A stretch of DNA of 64,000 nt, taken from Janthinobacterium sp. CG3. GTDB lineage: Bacteria; Pseudomonadota; Gammaproteobacteria; Burkholderiales; Burkholderiaceae_D. The DNA lies in NCBI RefSeq assembly GCF_000344615.1, contig NZ_KB467824.1, forward strand, positions 2,978,786 through 3,042,785, given 5' to 3'. Under the pieces are notes generated by a model, which was not told where the DNA came from, ran no database searches, and saw only the letters and a list, made by a program, of their open reading frames with translations. This document shows positions 18,594 to 27,874 of the stretch, in pieces. The position numbers and the translations under genes were made by a program. Each line of letters opens with the position of its first letter. Position 1 is the stretch's first letter.

Positions 18594-18783
18594 ACTGGCC
18601 ATTTTTGGCGTGCTGATTCCGACCCTGCTGCCGCTGTTCATCGCCGCGATGGCGCTGCAAATGCTGGCCGACTGGGGTCTTGGCAAACTCGGCCTGTACC
18701 GCCTGGCGTGGCACCCGTCGCTGGTGCGCCTGTGCCTGTTCGTCTGCATCCTCGGCGCGCTGGTGCTGCCGCTCTACACCTGA
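18583..18783 (+). CDS. DUF1656 small membrane protein (AaeX-like)
   Basis: 66 aa with two membrane segments (IFGVLIPTLLPLFIAAMALQ and LCLFVCILGALVLPL). DUF1656/AaeX proteins always sit between or beside the FUSC permease and the HlyD-type adaptor; their exact contribution is unknown. AAGGAG is well placed before the ATG at 18583, which overlaps the end of the permease gene, so translation is probably coupled. Confidence 0.9.
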   Translation: MPRELAIFGVLIPTLLPLFIAAMALQMLADWGLGKLGLYRLAWHPSLVRLCLFVCILGALVLPLYT

Positions 18784-18813
18784 ACCATGATCCCATCGAA
18801 GGAAACCGCCCCC

Positions 18814-19713
18814 ATGCCAAGCAAGCTGCCCAATACCCTGATCCGCTACGCCATCACCCTGCTCTTGCTGGGCGCGGCCCTGTGGAGCGGCGCCGCCATG
18901 TGGCAGCGCTATATGGACTCGCCTTGGACCCGCGACGGCCGCGTCAAGGCCGACGTCGTCAACGTCGGCGCCGACGTCGCCGGCAGCGTCACCGAGGTGC
19001 TGGTGCGCGACAACCAACTGGTGCGGAAAGGCGCGCCGCTGTTCGTCGTCGACAAGGAACGCTACGTCAGCGCGCTGGCCCAGGCCGACGCCGTGCTGGC
19101 GGCGCAGAAAATCGAACAGGGCCGGCGCGGCAAGGAAGCCGGCCGGCGCGCCGGCCTGGACGCCAGCGTGGTCTCGACCGAAAGCCTGGAGACGGCGCAG
19201 TCCGCCGCCGCCGGCGCCACGGCGCAATACCAGGCCGCGCTGGCGGCGCGCCAGCTGGCCCGGCTGAACCTGGAACGCACCGTGGTGCGGGCGCCGACAA
19301 GCGGCTACGTGACCAATCTGAACGTCCACGCCGGCGACTTCGCCGCCGTCGGCGCGGCCAAGCTGGCGGTGATCGACCGGGCCTCGTTTTACGTCGTCGC
19401 CTACTTCGAGGAAACCAAGCTGGCGCGGCTGCGGGCGGGCGACCCGGTGCGGATGGACATGATGAGCGGCGGCGCCATGCGCGGCCACATCGAGAGTATC
19501 GCGCACGGCATCACCGACCGCGACGCCGGCACCGGCCACGAGCTGCTGGCCGACGTCAATCCGACCTTCAACTGGGTCCGGCTGGCGCAGCGCGTGCCGG
19601 TGCGCATCCAGATCGACCAGCTGGCGCCGGGGCAGACGCTGGTGGCCGGCACCACCTGCACCGTTGTCGTCGGCGCCAGGGCGCCGGCGGTTTCGACCAA
19701 ATCCAAGGCGTAA
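18814..19713 (+). CDS. HlyD-family membrane fusion protein (AaeA-like)
   Basis: 299 aa from the ATG at 18814, chosen because AAGGA is suitably placed; an ATG at 18787 would add 9 residues but has no ribosome binding site. One N-terminal membrane anchor (YAITLLLLGAALWSGAAMW), then the lipoyl-like half-motif TRDGRVKADVVNVGADVAGSV, a short coiled-coil hairpin (about 85-150), the second lipoyl half (TVVRAPTSGYVTNLNVHAGD) and a beta-barrel domain. Periplasmic adaptor joining the FUSC permease to the outer-membrane lipoprotein at 14415. Last gene of the operon. Confidence 0.93.
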   Translation: MPSKLPNTLIRYAITLLLLGAALWSGAAMWQRYMDSPWTRDGRVKADVVNVGADVAGSVTEVLVRDNQLVRKGAPLFVVDKERYVSALAQADAVLAAQKIEQGRRGKEAGRRAGLDASVVSTESLETAQSAAAGATAQYQAALAARQLARLNLERTVVRAPTSGYVTNLNVHAGDFAAVGAAKLAVIDRASFYVVAYFEETKLARLRAGDPVRMDMMSGGAMRGHIESIAHGITDRDAGTGHELLADVNPTFNWVRLAQRVPVRIQIDQLAPGQTLVAGTTCTVVVGARAPAVSTKSKA

Positions 19714-19717
19714 AACC

Positions 19718-21391
19718 TTACTCGTCACCGCCGACGGCCGCGCGCTGCTGGAGCGGGCGCGGCGCCGGGCCCGGCCCGCCGGTGAATTCGCGGGCGGCGC
19801 CCTTGGCGCCGGCCGCGCGCGCGCGCGCCGGCGCCGGCGCGGGCGGCCGCGCCAACTTGAACACACCGACCGCCTGCGCCAGCCCGCCGGCCTGTTGCTG
19901 CAACGACGCGGCGGCGGCGGCGGCCTGCTCCACCAGCGCCGCGTTCTGCTGCGTCACCGCGTCCATCTCGCTGATGGCCTGGTTGATCTGCTCGATGCCC
20001 GACTCCTGCTCGGCGCTGGCGGCACTGATCTCGCCCATGATATCGGTGACGCGCTTGACGCTGGCGACGATCTCGTCCATCGTGCTGCCGGCCTGGTCGA
20101 CCAGCTTGCTGCCGCTGTCGACCTGCTCGACCGAGTCGCCGATCAGCGCCTTGATCTCCTTGGCGGCGGCGGCCGAGCGCTGCGCCAGGTTGCGCACCTC
20201 GGACGCCACCACCGCGAAGCCGCGGCCCTGCTCGCCGGCGCGCGCCGCCTCCACCGCGGCGTTCAGCGCCAGGATATTGGTCTGGAAGGCGATGCCGTCG
20301 ATGACGCCAATGATGTCGGCGATCTTGCGCGCCGATTCATTGATCGAGCCCATCGTGCGCACCACCTGCGCCACCACGGCGCCGCCCCGCACCGCCACGC
20401 CGGAGGCCGACAGCGCCAGCTGGTTGGCGCGCCGCGCGCTGTCGCTGTTCTGCTTGACGGTGGAGGTCAGCTCCTCCATCGACGAGGCGGTCTGCTCGAG
20501 CGAACTGGCCTGCTGCTCGGTGCGCGAGGACAGGTCCAGGTTGCCCGCCGCGATTTCGGTCGAGGCGCAGGCGATGGTGTCGGTCGTCAGGCGGATGGCG
20601 CCGACGGTGCCGGCCAGATTGTCCTGCATGGCCTGCATCGCGCACAGCAGGCTGCGGCTGTCGCCGGGGCGCAGCGCGATCGGCACGCTCAGATCGCCGC
20701 CGGCGATGCGCTGGACGATATGCATCGCGTCCTCCGGCTCGCCGCCCAACTGCCGATAGATATTGCGGATCAACACATAAGCGAGCAAGACCGCCGCCAG
20801 CGCGCCCGCCGCAACCGCCGCCAGCATCAGCGCGCGTATCGTCGCGTAGCGCGCCAGCGCCGCGCGGTACTCGCTGCCGGCGACGTCGAGCTGCAACTGG
20901 CGCAGCGCGTCGATGCCGCTGCGAACCGGCAACGCCAACTGCTCGAGTTTCTTCTGCGACCGCCTGGCGGCGTCGACATTGGCCGCGCGCAGCGCCGCCA
21001 CCGCCGGCAACAGCGCCCCGCGCAGCATGACGCCGCGGTCCAGCGCGAACTGGTCGGCCAGGCGCTTTTCCTCGACCGTCAGCGCGGTCGTCCTATACGC
21101 GCCCCACGCCTTGCCGATCTCCGCCGCGTTCTTGTCGACCAACTGCGCGCCGCCGTCGATCTTGCCGGCGACCGGGTCGAGCAGCATCTCGGCCAGGGCC
21201 AGCCGGTTACTCACCAGTAAGCGGTCGATGCGCGAAATCTGCTCAAGCGCGATGGTGCGGTCCTGGTACACCGTTTCGAGCCCCGCGTTGGCCTTGCCGA
21301 TGCCATACAAGCCGAGCAGACCGATGCCAACCGACAGCAGAAAAAGCATACCGATCACGGCGCCCAGCCGCGCCTTGAGTGTCATTTTCAT
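19718..21391 (-). CDS. Methyl-accepting chemotaxis protein
   Basis: 557 aa. N-terminal membrane segment (about 10-32), a four-helix-bundle periplasmic domain (about 35-185: [31 protein letters not shown]), a second segment (about 188-210), a HAMP domain ([20 protein letters not shown]) and the signalling domain with the hairpin tip [20 protein letters not shown] and [19 protein letters not shown]. The C-terminal tail is rich in Ala and Pro and lacks the CheR/CheB-tethering pentapeptide. AAAGGCG precedes the start. It converges with the efflux operon and overlaps no gene; ligand unknown. Confidence 0.94.
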   Translation of the reverse strand: MKMTLKARLGAVIGMLFLLSVGIGLLGLYGIGKANAGLETVYQDRTIALEQISRIDRLLVSNRLALAEMLLDPVAGKIDGGAQLVDKNAAEIGKAWGAYRTTALTVEEKRLADQFALDRGVMLRGALLPAVAALRAANVDAARRSQKKLEQLALPVRSGIDALRQLQLDVAGSEYRAALARYATIRALMLAAVAAGALAAVLLAYVLIRNIYRQLGGEPEDAMHIVQRIAGGDLSVPIALRPGDSRSLLCAMQAMQDNLAGTVGAIRLTTDTIACASTEIAAGNLDLSSRTEQQASSLEQTASSMEELTSTVKQNSDSARRANQLALSASGVAVRGGAVVAQVVRTMGSINESARKIADIIGVIDGIAFQTNILALNAAVEAARAGEQGRGFAVVASEVRNLAQRSAAAAKEIKALIGDSVEQVDSGSKLVDQAGSTMDEIVASVKRVTDIMGEISAASAEQESGIEQINQAISEMDAVTQQNAALVEQAAAAAASLQQQAGGLAQAVGVFKLARPPAPAPARARAAGAKGAAREFTGGPGPAPRPLQQRAAVGGDE

Positions 21392-21557
21392 GTTTCGCCT
21401 TTGGGATAAAACGTGTGGTGAACGACTCGCTTGCAGCGACGCAACTTGTCCACATCGTGGCCCGGCATTGATTTACGGATATGGATCAAGATCAACAAGT
21501 GGCCCCGCGCAACGCAACACTCCCCGGGGTTGTAGGGACGATTGGCGGCAAGCGGGC

Positions 21558-21591
21558 AAAAAAAAAGCCGTCCAACTCGACGTTGGACGGC
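21558..21591 (-). terminator. Rho-independent terminator of the dsbA operon
   Basis: Perfect 10-bp stem (21567-21576 with 21582-21591) and a 5-nt loop, followed on the minus strand by a run of nine T (21558-21566). It is 20 bases past the stop of the small membrane protein gene. Confidence 0.92.
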
Positions 21592-21611
21592 ATGGCGCGG
21601 GGCGCCGCGGC

Positions 21612-21836
21612 TTAGGGCTTGACGTGCGTCAGCGCGTACGTCAGGTGCTGCCACCAGTTCTGCCGCGATTGGATGTTCGCCAGGCATTTGGCGTCGACCT
21701 CGCCTTTGAAGACCGGGTCGGCGCAGGCGCGCGTGATCAGCGCGTTACGCTGGTTCTCGGCGTTGATCACGGCCAGCGACAGCCAGACGATCAGGCCCAG
21801 CGTCAACGCCAGCAATGTCCATGGAAGCTGTTTCAT
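21612..21836 (-). CDS. Small single-pass membrane protein with conserved Cys pair (copy 2)
   Basis: 74 aa. Almost all N-terminal membrane segment (LPWTLLALTLGLIVWLSLAV) followed by NAENQRNAL, AC-x12-KC, DPVF and WWQH near the C-terminus, closely matching the protein at 13051-13329. The two cysteines have identical spacing in both. It lies 15 bases downstream of dsbA and before the operon terminator, so it is co-transcribed with a disulfide oxidase, which makes an oxidised periplasmic Cys pair plausible (inference). Family not recognised. Confidence 0.82.
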   Translation of the reverse strand: MKQLPWTLLALTLGLIVWLSLAVINAENQRNALITRACADPVFKGEVDAKCLANIQSRQNWWQHLTYALTHVKP

Positions 21837-21851
21837 CGCACGCGCTTCCGC

Positions 21852-22547
21852 TTATTTCTTCACCGGCTTGGCGGCAACATCGGCGGCGCCCTTGCCGCTT
21901 TCCCGCAGCGCCTTCGCTACCAGCGCGTCCAGCACCTGGATCGTCGCTTGCTGCGATTGCGTCTCGGTCTGGCCCGGACGCCCGGCCATCGACGGCGAGG
22001 TGACGAAACGGCCGTCGATGACGATGCTCGGCGCGCTGGTCAGTTTGAAGGTGTTGATTTGCGACACGCCGCGCTTCATCTTGGTTTGCACCGCGAAGGA
22101 GTTAAAGAATTCGAGGTATTGGGCCTTGTCGACGCCGTTCTGGGCGATGAAGGCGGTCAGCGCCTCGTCCTTGTTCAAGCGGTTGCGCTCGACGTGGATG
22201 GCGCGGAAGATCTTGTCGTGCAGCAGCTCAAGCTTGCCCATCGCCTCCAGCGTCACGTAGGCGTGCGCCTGCGGGTCTTGCGGGCCGGAGAACGCCATGT
22301 GCACGCGCCGGAAGGCGATCTTGTCGCCCTGTTTTTTGACCCATTCGCTCATCAACGGCTCCAGCGCGTAGCAATGCGGGCAGGAATACATGAAAAACTC
22401 GATCACCTCGATTTTTTTGCCGGTGTCCGGGCGGTTCATCGATTCGAGCGTGGTGTAGTCGACGCCGTTTTTCGGCTCGGCCGCGAAAGCGCCGGAGGTG
22501 GAGGCCATCAAAGTGACGGCGGCGAGCAAGAGACGCAGAAAACGCAT
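21852..22547 (-). CDS. dsbA: Thiol:disulfide interchange protein
   Basis: 231 aa. Periplasmic thiol oxidase that introduces disulfide bonds. Signal peptide MRFLRLLLAAVTLMASTSGAFA, then a thioredoxin fold with an inserted helical domain; active site C56-P-H-C59 (FFMYSCPHCYAL), and the cis-Pro loop in KLTSAPSIVIDGRF. Length and active site are standard for DsbA. Followed directly by the small Cys-pair membrane protein gene. The electron acceptor DsbB is not in the window. Confidence 0.95.
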   Translation of the reverse strand: MRFLRLLLAAVTLMASTSGAFAAEPKNGVDYTTLESMNRPDTGKKIEVIEFFMYSCPHCYALEPLMSEWVKKQGDKIAFRRVHMAFSGPQDPQAHAYVTLEAMGKLELLHDKIFRAIHVERNRLNKDEALTAFIAQNGVDKAQYLEFFNSFAVQTKMKRGVSQINTFKLTSAPSIVIDGRFVTSPSMAGRPGQTETQSQQATIQVLDALVAKALRESGKGAADVAAKPVKK

Positions 22548-22687
22548 AACAATCCTTCATCGTAAGAGTAGCGAACGGGGCGAGATTACCACTTTTTCCT
22601 CCGTCCGTTCGGGGCGGGTGGCGAAAAAAGCCCTCTCCGCGGGCAAATTAAGCCCGCCTTAAGGGCTGCGGGTCCGCTATCGCGCGA

Positions 22688-22716
22688 TTGATAATCGATC
22701 AAGCGATGCCTATAGT
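22688..22716 (+). promoter_or_regulatory. Sigma-70 promoter of the DODA-type dioxygenase gene
   Basis: TTGATA (22688-22693), 17 bases, TATAGT (22711-22716), about 50 bases before the chosen start codon. Confidence 0.75.
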
Positions 22717-22767
22717 GGAGACATCGCAGGCTGCGTCCGAGTAGCCATGCCCAACCTGGAGTACGCG

Positions 22768-23613
22768 ATGACCGAAACCCTGCTTGCCACCTATTTCCTG
22801 TCCCACGGCGGCGGCCCGTGGCCGTTCATGCTGGACCAGTACGGCGGCCGCTACGACAAGCTGCAGGCGTCGCTGCAAGACATTCCGCGCCAGCTCGGCG
22901 CGCCGCCGCGGGCCATCCTGGTCGTCACCGCGCACTGGGAGGGGCCGCAGTTTCTGGTCTCGTCGGGGGCGCAGCCGGGCATGATTTACGACTACTCGGG
23001 TTTTCCAGCGCACACCTACGAGGTGCAGTACCCGGCCCCGGGCGAACCGGCGCTGGCGGCGCGCGTCAAGGCCCTGCTCGACGGCGCCGGCCAGCCGGCC
23101 AGCCTGGACGACCGGCGCGGCTTCGACCACGGCACCTTCAGCCTGCTGTATCCGATCTATCCGCAGGCCGGGGTGCCGGTGGTGCAGCTTTCGCTCAAGC
23201 ACCGCTACGACGCGCTGACCCATGTGCGGGCCGGGCGCGCGCTGGCGCCGCTGCGGCGCGAGGGCGTGCTGATCGTCGGCAGCGGCCTGAGTTACCACAA
23301 CCTGCGCCAGTTCGGCGCCGGCGGCGGCCACGCCTCGCACCAGTTCGACGCCTGGCTGCGCCAAACCATGGCGCTGGCGCCGGCCGAGCGCCTGGCGCAG
23401 CTGCTGAATTGGTCGGAGGCGCCGGCGGCGCGACAAGCCCATCCGTACGAAGACCACCTGCTGCCGCTAATGGTGGCGCTGGGCGCGGCCGAGCAGGAGG
23501 CTGCCGCCACGGTGTACCACGAGGATGAGTTCTTCGGTGCGCTGGCGGTGTCGAGCTTTCGCTTCGGCCAGGCGGCCGCGCCGGATGAGGCGGATAAGGC
23601 GGTGGATGGGTGA
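22768..23613 (+). CDS. DODA-type extradiol aromatic-ring-opening dioxygenase (YgiD-like)
   Basis: 281 aa, class III extradiol dioxygenase fold of the 4,5-DOPA dioxygenase/YgiD group. SHGGGP near residue 12 and VVTAHWEG near residue 52 carry the first metal His residues; FDHGTFSLLYPIYP and SGLSYHNLRQF hold further active-site His residues. Start at 22768 (MTETLLATYF) has GGAG 6 bases upstream; an ATG at 22747 is weaker. Family members bind Zn or Fe; E. coli YgiD cleaves L-DOPA in vitro, and the natural substrate is unclear. Stand-alone gene with its own promoter. Confidence 0.9.
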   Translation: MTETLLATYFLSHGGGPWPFMLDQYGGRYDKLQASLQDIPRQLGAPPRAILVVTAHWEGPQFLVSSGAQPGMIYDYSGFPAHTYEVQYPAPGEPALAARVKALLDGAGQPASLDDRRGFDHGTFSLLYPIYPQAGVPVVQLSLKHRYDALTHVRAGRALAPLRREGVLIVGSGLSYHNLRQFGAGGGHASHQFDAWLRQTMALAPAERLAQLLNWSEAPAARQAHPYEDHLLPLMVALGAAEQEAAATVYHEDEFFGALAVSSFRFGQAAAPDEADKAVDG

Positions 23614-23647
23614 GTGCCGCCGAACAGCGTTAAGTTGGCCAGGTTTT

Positions 23648-23681
23648 GTAGGTCGGATTACGCTACGCGAATCCGACCTAC
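23648..23681. repeat. REP-like element
   Basis: GTAGGTCGGATT (23648-23659) and AATCCGACCTAC (23670-23681) form a perfect 12-bp stem around a 10-base loop. It sits between converging genes, 35 bases after the dioxygenase stop. Same family as the repeats at 2706, 34834 and 51961. Confidence 0.85.
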
Positions 23682-23729
23682 GACACCCCTCTTTGCCGGT
23701 GGTTGTTTGAGGCGTCGCCGTCGTTTAGC

Positions 23730-24677
23730 TCAGGTGCCGCGGCGGCCGCTGGCGGCGGCCTTGGCTTTGGCGGCGGCCGCGGCGGCGGCCTTGGCGGCTT
23801 TTTCCGCCATTTCGGCGGCGTGCTCGGCCAGCAGTACGGCGCGCGTCTCCGGCGTCTCCAGCGAGATGCGCCCGAGGATGCCGCTGCGGTAGTCCAGCAG
23901 CAGCGTGTGCGAGGCCTTCTCGAAGTCGAAGTCGCCACCCTTCTGGCGGTAGCCGCGGCGCGCCGCGATGCCTTCGACGACGGCGATGGCGTCCAGCTCC
24001 TCGGTCTTGAAGCCGTAGCGCGCGGTCAGCAGCGCCGGGTAGCGCTTGAGCAGCTCCTCGGCCAGGAATACCGCCACCTCCTCCTCGATCAGCGCGTTCG
24101 AACCGATGGCGTGGCTGGCCGCCAGCATCAGGCCGTCGCTTGGAATGGCGATCTTCGGCCACAGCATGCCGGGCGTGTCGGTCAGGATGGTGTTCTTGTC
24201 GAGGTAGAGCTTCTGCTGCATCTTGGTCACGGCCGGCTCGTCGCCGACCTTGGCCACGCGCTTTTTCAGCAGCGCGTTCATCAGCGTCGATTTGCCGACG
24301 TTGGGGATGCCCATGATCATGATGCGCAGCGGCTTGGTCGGCACGCCGCGGTGCGGCGCCAGCGACTTGGCCAGATCGGGGATGCGCGCGACCTCGCCCG
24401 GCTTCTTGGTCGTCATCGCGTACGCCGTCACGCCTTCCTGCGCGTTGTAATACGCGACCCAGGCGGCGGTGGCGGCCGGATCGGCCAAATCGGTCTTGTT
24501 GAGGATTTTCAGGCAGGGCCGCTGGCGGAACAGGCGCAGCTCCTCGACCATCGGGTTGCAGCTGGCCTCGGGCAGCCGGGCATCGACCACTTCAATCACC
24601 AGGTCGGTGTTTTCCATCGACTCCGCCGCCTTCTTGCGGGCGGCGTTCATATGTCCGGGGTACCATTGTATCGCCAT
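23730..24677 (-). CDS. ylqF: Ribosome biogenesis GTPase YlqF/RbgA family
   Basis: 315 aa, circularly permuted GTPase: the G4 motif NKTD (60-63) comes before the P-loop GIPNVGKST (123-131) and G3 DTPG. N-terminal MAIQWYPGHMNAARKK is the family hallmark. RbgA in Bacillus acts in late assembly of the 50S subunit; the betaproteobacterial role is inferred. The C-terminus is an Ala/Lys-rich tail (about 285-310) probably outside the fold. Transcribed alone; the open frame ends close to the REP-like repeat. Confidence 0.92.
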   Translation of the reverse strand: MAIQWYPGHMNAARKKAAESMENTDLVIEVVDARLPEASCNPMVEELRLFRQRPCLKILNKTDLADPAATAAWVAYYNAQEGVTAYAMTTKKPGEVARIPDLAKSLAPHRGVPTKPLRIMIMGIPNVGKSTLMNALLKKRVAKVGDEPAVTKMQQKLYLDKNTILTDTPGMLWPKIAIPSDGLMLAASHAIGSNALIEEEVAVFLAEELLKRYPALLTARYGFKTEELDAIAVVEGIAARRGYRQKGGDFDFEKASHTLLLDYRSGILGRISLETPETRAVLLAEHAAEMAEKAAKAAAAAAAKAKAAASGRRGT

Positions 24678-24820
24678 GCTATTACCTTCAAAATCGTTCG
24701 GTCAATCCGCTATTTTACGTGGTTGGCGCGGCCGCGTCCGACTTTCCTGGGCAGCCCGCGGACAAGATTGAGGAAATGCTCATGCGCGCTTGGAATGTCA
24801 CATGCCCGGCGCCTTGGCAG

Positions 24821-25750
24821 CTAGTCCAGCTCGGCCAGCGCGCGCACGTGCGCGGCCACGCTGCGCCCCAGCGCCGACAGGTTGTAGCCGCCTTCGAGGC
24901 AGCTGACGATGCGGCCCTTGGCGTAGAGCTTGGCCAGCGCCATCATCTGCCGCGTGATCCAGGCGTAGTCGGCCTCGACCAGCCCCATGCCGCCGATGTC
25001 GTCCTCGCGGTGGGCGTCGAAGCCGGCCGAGATGAACAGCATCTGCGGCCGGTGCCGGTGCAGCGCCGGCAGCCAGTGCTCCAGCACCAGCTGGCGCACC
25101 ACGTCGCCCTTCGCGCGCGCCGGCACCGGCACGTTGACGCAGTTGTCGGTGTAGGGCTCGACCGCGCTGAACGGATAGAACGGGTGCTGGAAAAAACTCG
25201 TCATCAATACGCGCGGGTCGTTGGCGAACGCCTCGGCGGTGCCGTTGCCGTGGTGGACGTCGAAATCAATGATGGCGACCCGCTCCAGCCCGCGCGCGTC
25301 GAGCGCGTGGCGCGCCGCGACCGCGACGTTATTGAACAGGCAAAAACCCATCGGCTCGCAAGGGCGGGCGTGGTGGCCGGGCGGGCGGGTCGCGCAAAAC
25401 GCGTTGTCGAGTTCGCCGTCGATGACGGCGTCGGTGGCCGCCACCGCCGCGCCGGCCGCGCGCAGCGCCGCGTTCCAGCTGTGCGCGTTGAGCAGGGTGT
25501 CGCCGTCGAGCGGGTAGTACGCGCCGGCGGCGGGGACGTTGTCGCGCACCAGCGCGATGGCCTTGCGGCTGTGCACCCGCTCGATGTCGGCCAGCTGCGC
25601 CAGCGGCGCCTCGCGGTGCTCCAGCAGGTCGTGGATGTGGGCCAGGATCAGCTGGTCGCTGATGGCCTGCAGGCGCGCGGGCGACTCGGGGTGCCAGTCG
25701 CCCATTTCGTGGCGCTGGCAATCGGTATGGCTGTAAATGGCTGTGCTCAT
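24821..25750 (-). CDS. Histone deacetylase superfamily amidohydrolase
   Basis: 309 aa, zinc-dependent deacetylase of the HDAC/acetylpolyamine amidohydrolase/AcuC superfamily. HPESPARLQAI near residue 20; RPPGHHA near 122 with the His pair of the charge relay; IDFDVHHGNGT near 158 with Asp/His zinc ligands; FISAGFDAHREDD with the third ligand; LEGGYNL near the C-terminus. Substrate is not predictable: acetylated polyamines, acetyl-CoA synthetase or other acetyl-lysines are possible. Diverges from the moxR operon. Confidence 0.92.
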   Translation of the reverse strand: MSTAIYSHTDCQRHEMGDWHPESPARLQAISDQLILAHIHDLLEHREAPLAQLADIERVHSRKAIALVRDNVPAAGAYYPLDGDTLLNAHSWNAALRAAGAAVAATDAVIDGELDNAFCATRPPGHHARPCEPMGFCLFNNVAVAARHALDARGLERVAIIDFDVHHGNGTAEAFANDPRVLMTSFFQHPFYPFSAVEPYTDNCVNVPVPARAKGDVVRQLVLEHWLPALHRHRPQMLFISAGFDAHREDDIGGMGLVEADYAWITRQMMALAKLYAKGRIVSCLEGGYNLSALGRSVAAHVRALAELD

Positions 25751-25824
25751 GTCTCGTTTTCTGTACCGCTACGATCACGTCAAGATCATTCTTGCCCCCA
25801 TTGCGCCGTTCTCGCATAGAATCA

Positions 25825-25852
25825 TTGGCAAGCGTGATGAGACGCATAAAAT
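25825..25852 (+). promoter_or_regulatory. Possible sigma-70 promoter of the moxR operon
   Basis: TTGGCA (25825-25830), 16 bases, TAAAAT (25847-25852), about 94 bases before the moxR start. Confidence 0.6.
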
Positions 25853-25945
25853 GTGTTTATATCGATAATCTACCACGCGCCCGGCGTTTCGCGCTTCGAC
25901 AGTCCCGCATTGGCGCCGGCGCCGGCGTTTTCACGGAAGATATTC

Positions 25946-26866
<921 letters not shown>

Positions 26867-26869
26867 CGC

Positions 26870-27874
26870 ATGCGGGCCGCCAGCGCCACGCTGAAGCGGC
26901 GCCTGCGCGCGCTGCTCGACCGGCGCCTGTTCCAGCTGCGCGACAGCGAACCGGGCGAGGTGTTCCTGAGCCAGCGCCGGGTCTTCATCGTGCCCAGCCG
27001 GGCCGGGCTGGCCTTCGCCGCCCTGCTACTGCTGCTGTTCATCGGCGCCATCAACTACCAGCTCGGGCTGGGCTTCGCGCTGACCTTTTTCAGCGCCGCC
27101 TGCGCCGTCGTCGACATGGTCCTGACGGCGCACAACCTGGCGCTGCTGCACCTGGCGCCGGGCCGCGCGCAGCCGGTCTTCGCCGGCGAGGAGGCGCGCT
27201 TCGAGCTGCACATCCACAACCGCGGCAAACGCGACCGCTTCGCCATCTGGCTCGACTTCATCAGCGCCGGGGCGCCGCGCCACGTCGCCGACGTCGCCGC
27301 CGGCGCCAGCGCGCCGCTGCTGCTGTCCTGCCCCAGCGGCGCGCGCGGCTGGCTGGCGGCGCCGCGGGTGCGCCTGAGCACGCGCTTCCCGCTCGGCCTG
27401 TTCCATGCGTGGGGCTACTGGCAACCCGACGCCAGGGTGCTGGTGTACCCGTTTCCCGAGGCCGACGCGCCGGCGCTGCCGCTGGCCGGCGCCGCCGGCG
27501 AGGGCGTCGGCGGCGGCACCGGCCAGGACGACTTCGCCGGCATCCGCAACTACCAGCCCGGCGACCCGATGCGCCACCTGGCCTGGCGTCAGATCGCCCG
27601 GCTCGACACGACGCTGGGCGGCCAGTTGGTGAGCAAACACTTCGAGGGCGGCGCGCCGGCCCAGCTGCAGCTCGACTTCGCCGCGCTGCCCGCCGACCTC
27701 GACCTGGAAACACGGCTCTCGCGCATGACCAGCTGGGTGCTTGAAGCCGAGCGCCGCGCCCTGCCCTACGCGCTGCGCCTGGGCGCGCTGGAGTTCGCGG
27801 CGGCGCTGGGCGAGGCGCACCAGGGCGCCTGCCTGCGCGCGCTGGCGCTGCACGGCCAGGCGCGGCGCGCATGA
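26870..27874 (+). CDS. DUF58 domain membrane protein
   Basis: 334 aa. Two membrane segments (about 44-62 and 66-86), then a beta-rich region and the DUF58 signature: DDFAGIRNYQPGDPMRHLAW followed by RQIARLDTTLGGQL. DUF58 proteins accompany MoxR ATPases and are thought to be their clients or scaffolds. It lies 3 bases after moxR and overlaps the next gene by 4 (ATGA), so the set is translated as one unit. Function otherwise unknown. Confidence 0.92.
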   Translation: MRAASATLKRRLRALLDRRLFQLRDSEPGEVFLSQRRVFIVPSRAGLAFAALLLLLFIGAINYQLGLGFALTFFSAACAVVDMVLTAHNLALLHLAPGRAQPVFAGEEARFELHIHNRGKRDRFAIWLDFISAGAPRHVADVAAGASAPLLLSCPSGARGWLAAPRVRLSTRFPLGLFHAWGYWQPDARVLVYPFPEADAPALPLAGAAGEGVGGGTGQDDFAGIRNYQPGDPMRHLAWRQIARLDTTLGGQLVSKHFEGGAPAQLQLDFAALPADLDLETRLSRMTSWVLEAERRALPYALRLGALEFAAALGEAHQGACLRALALHGQARRA

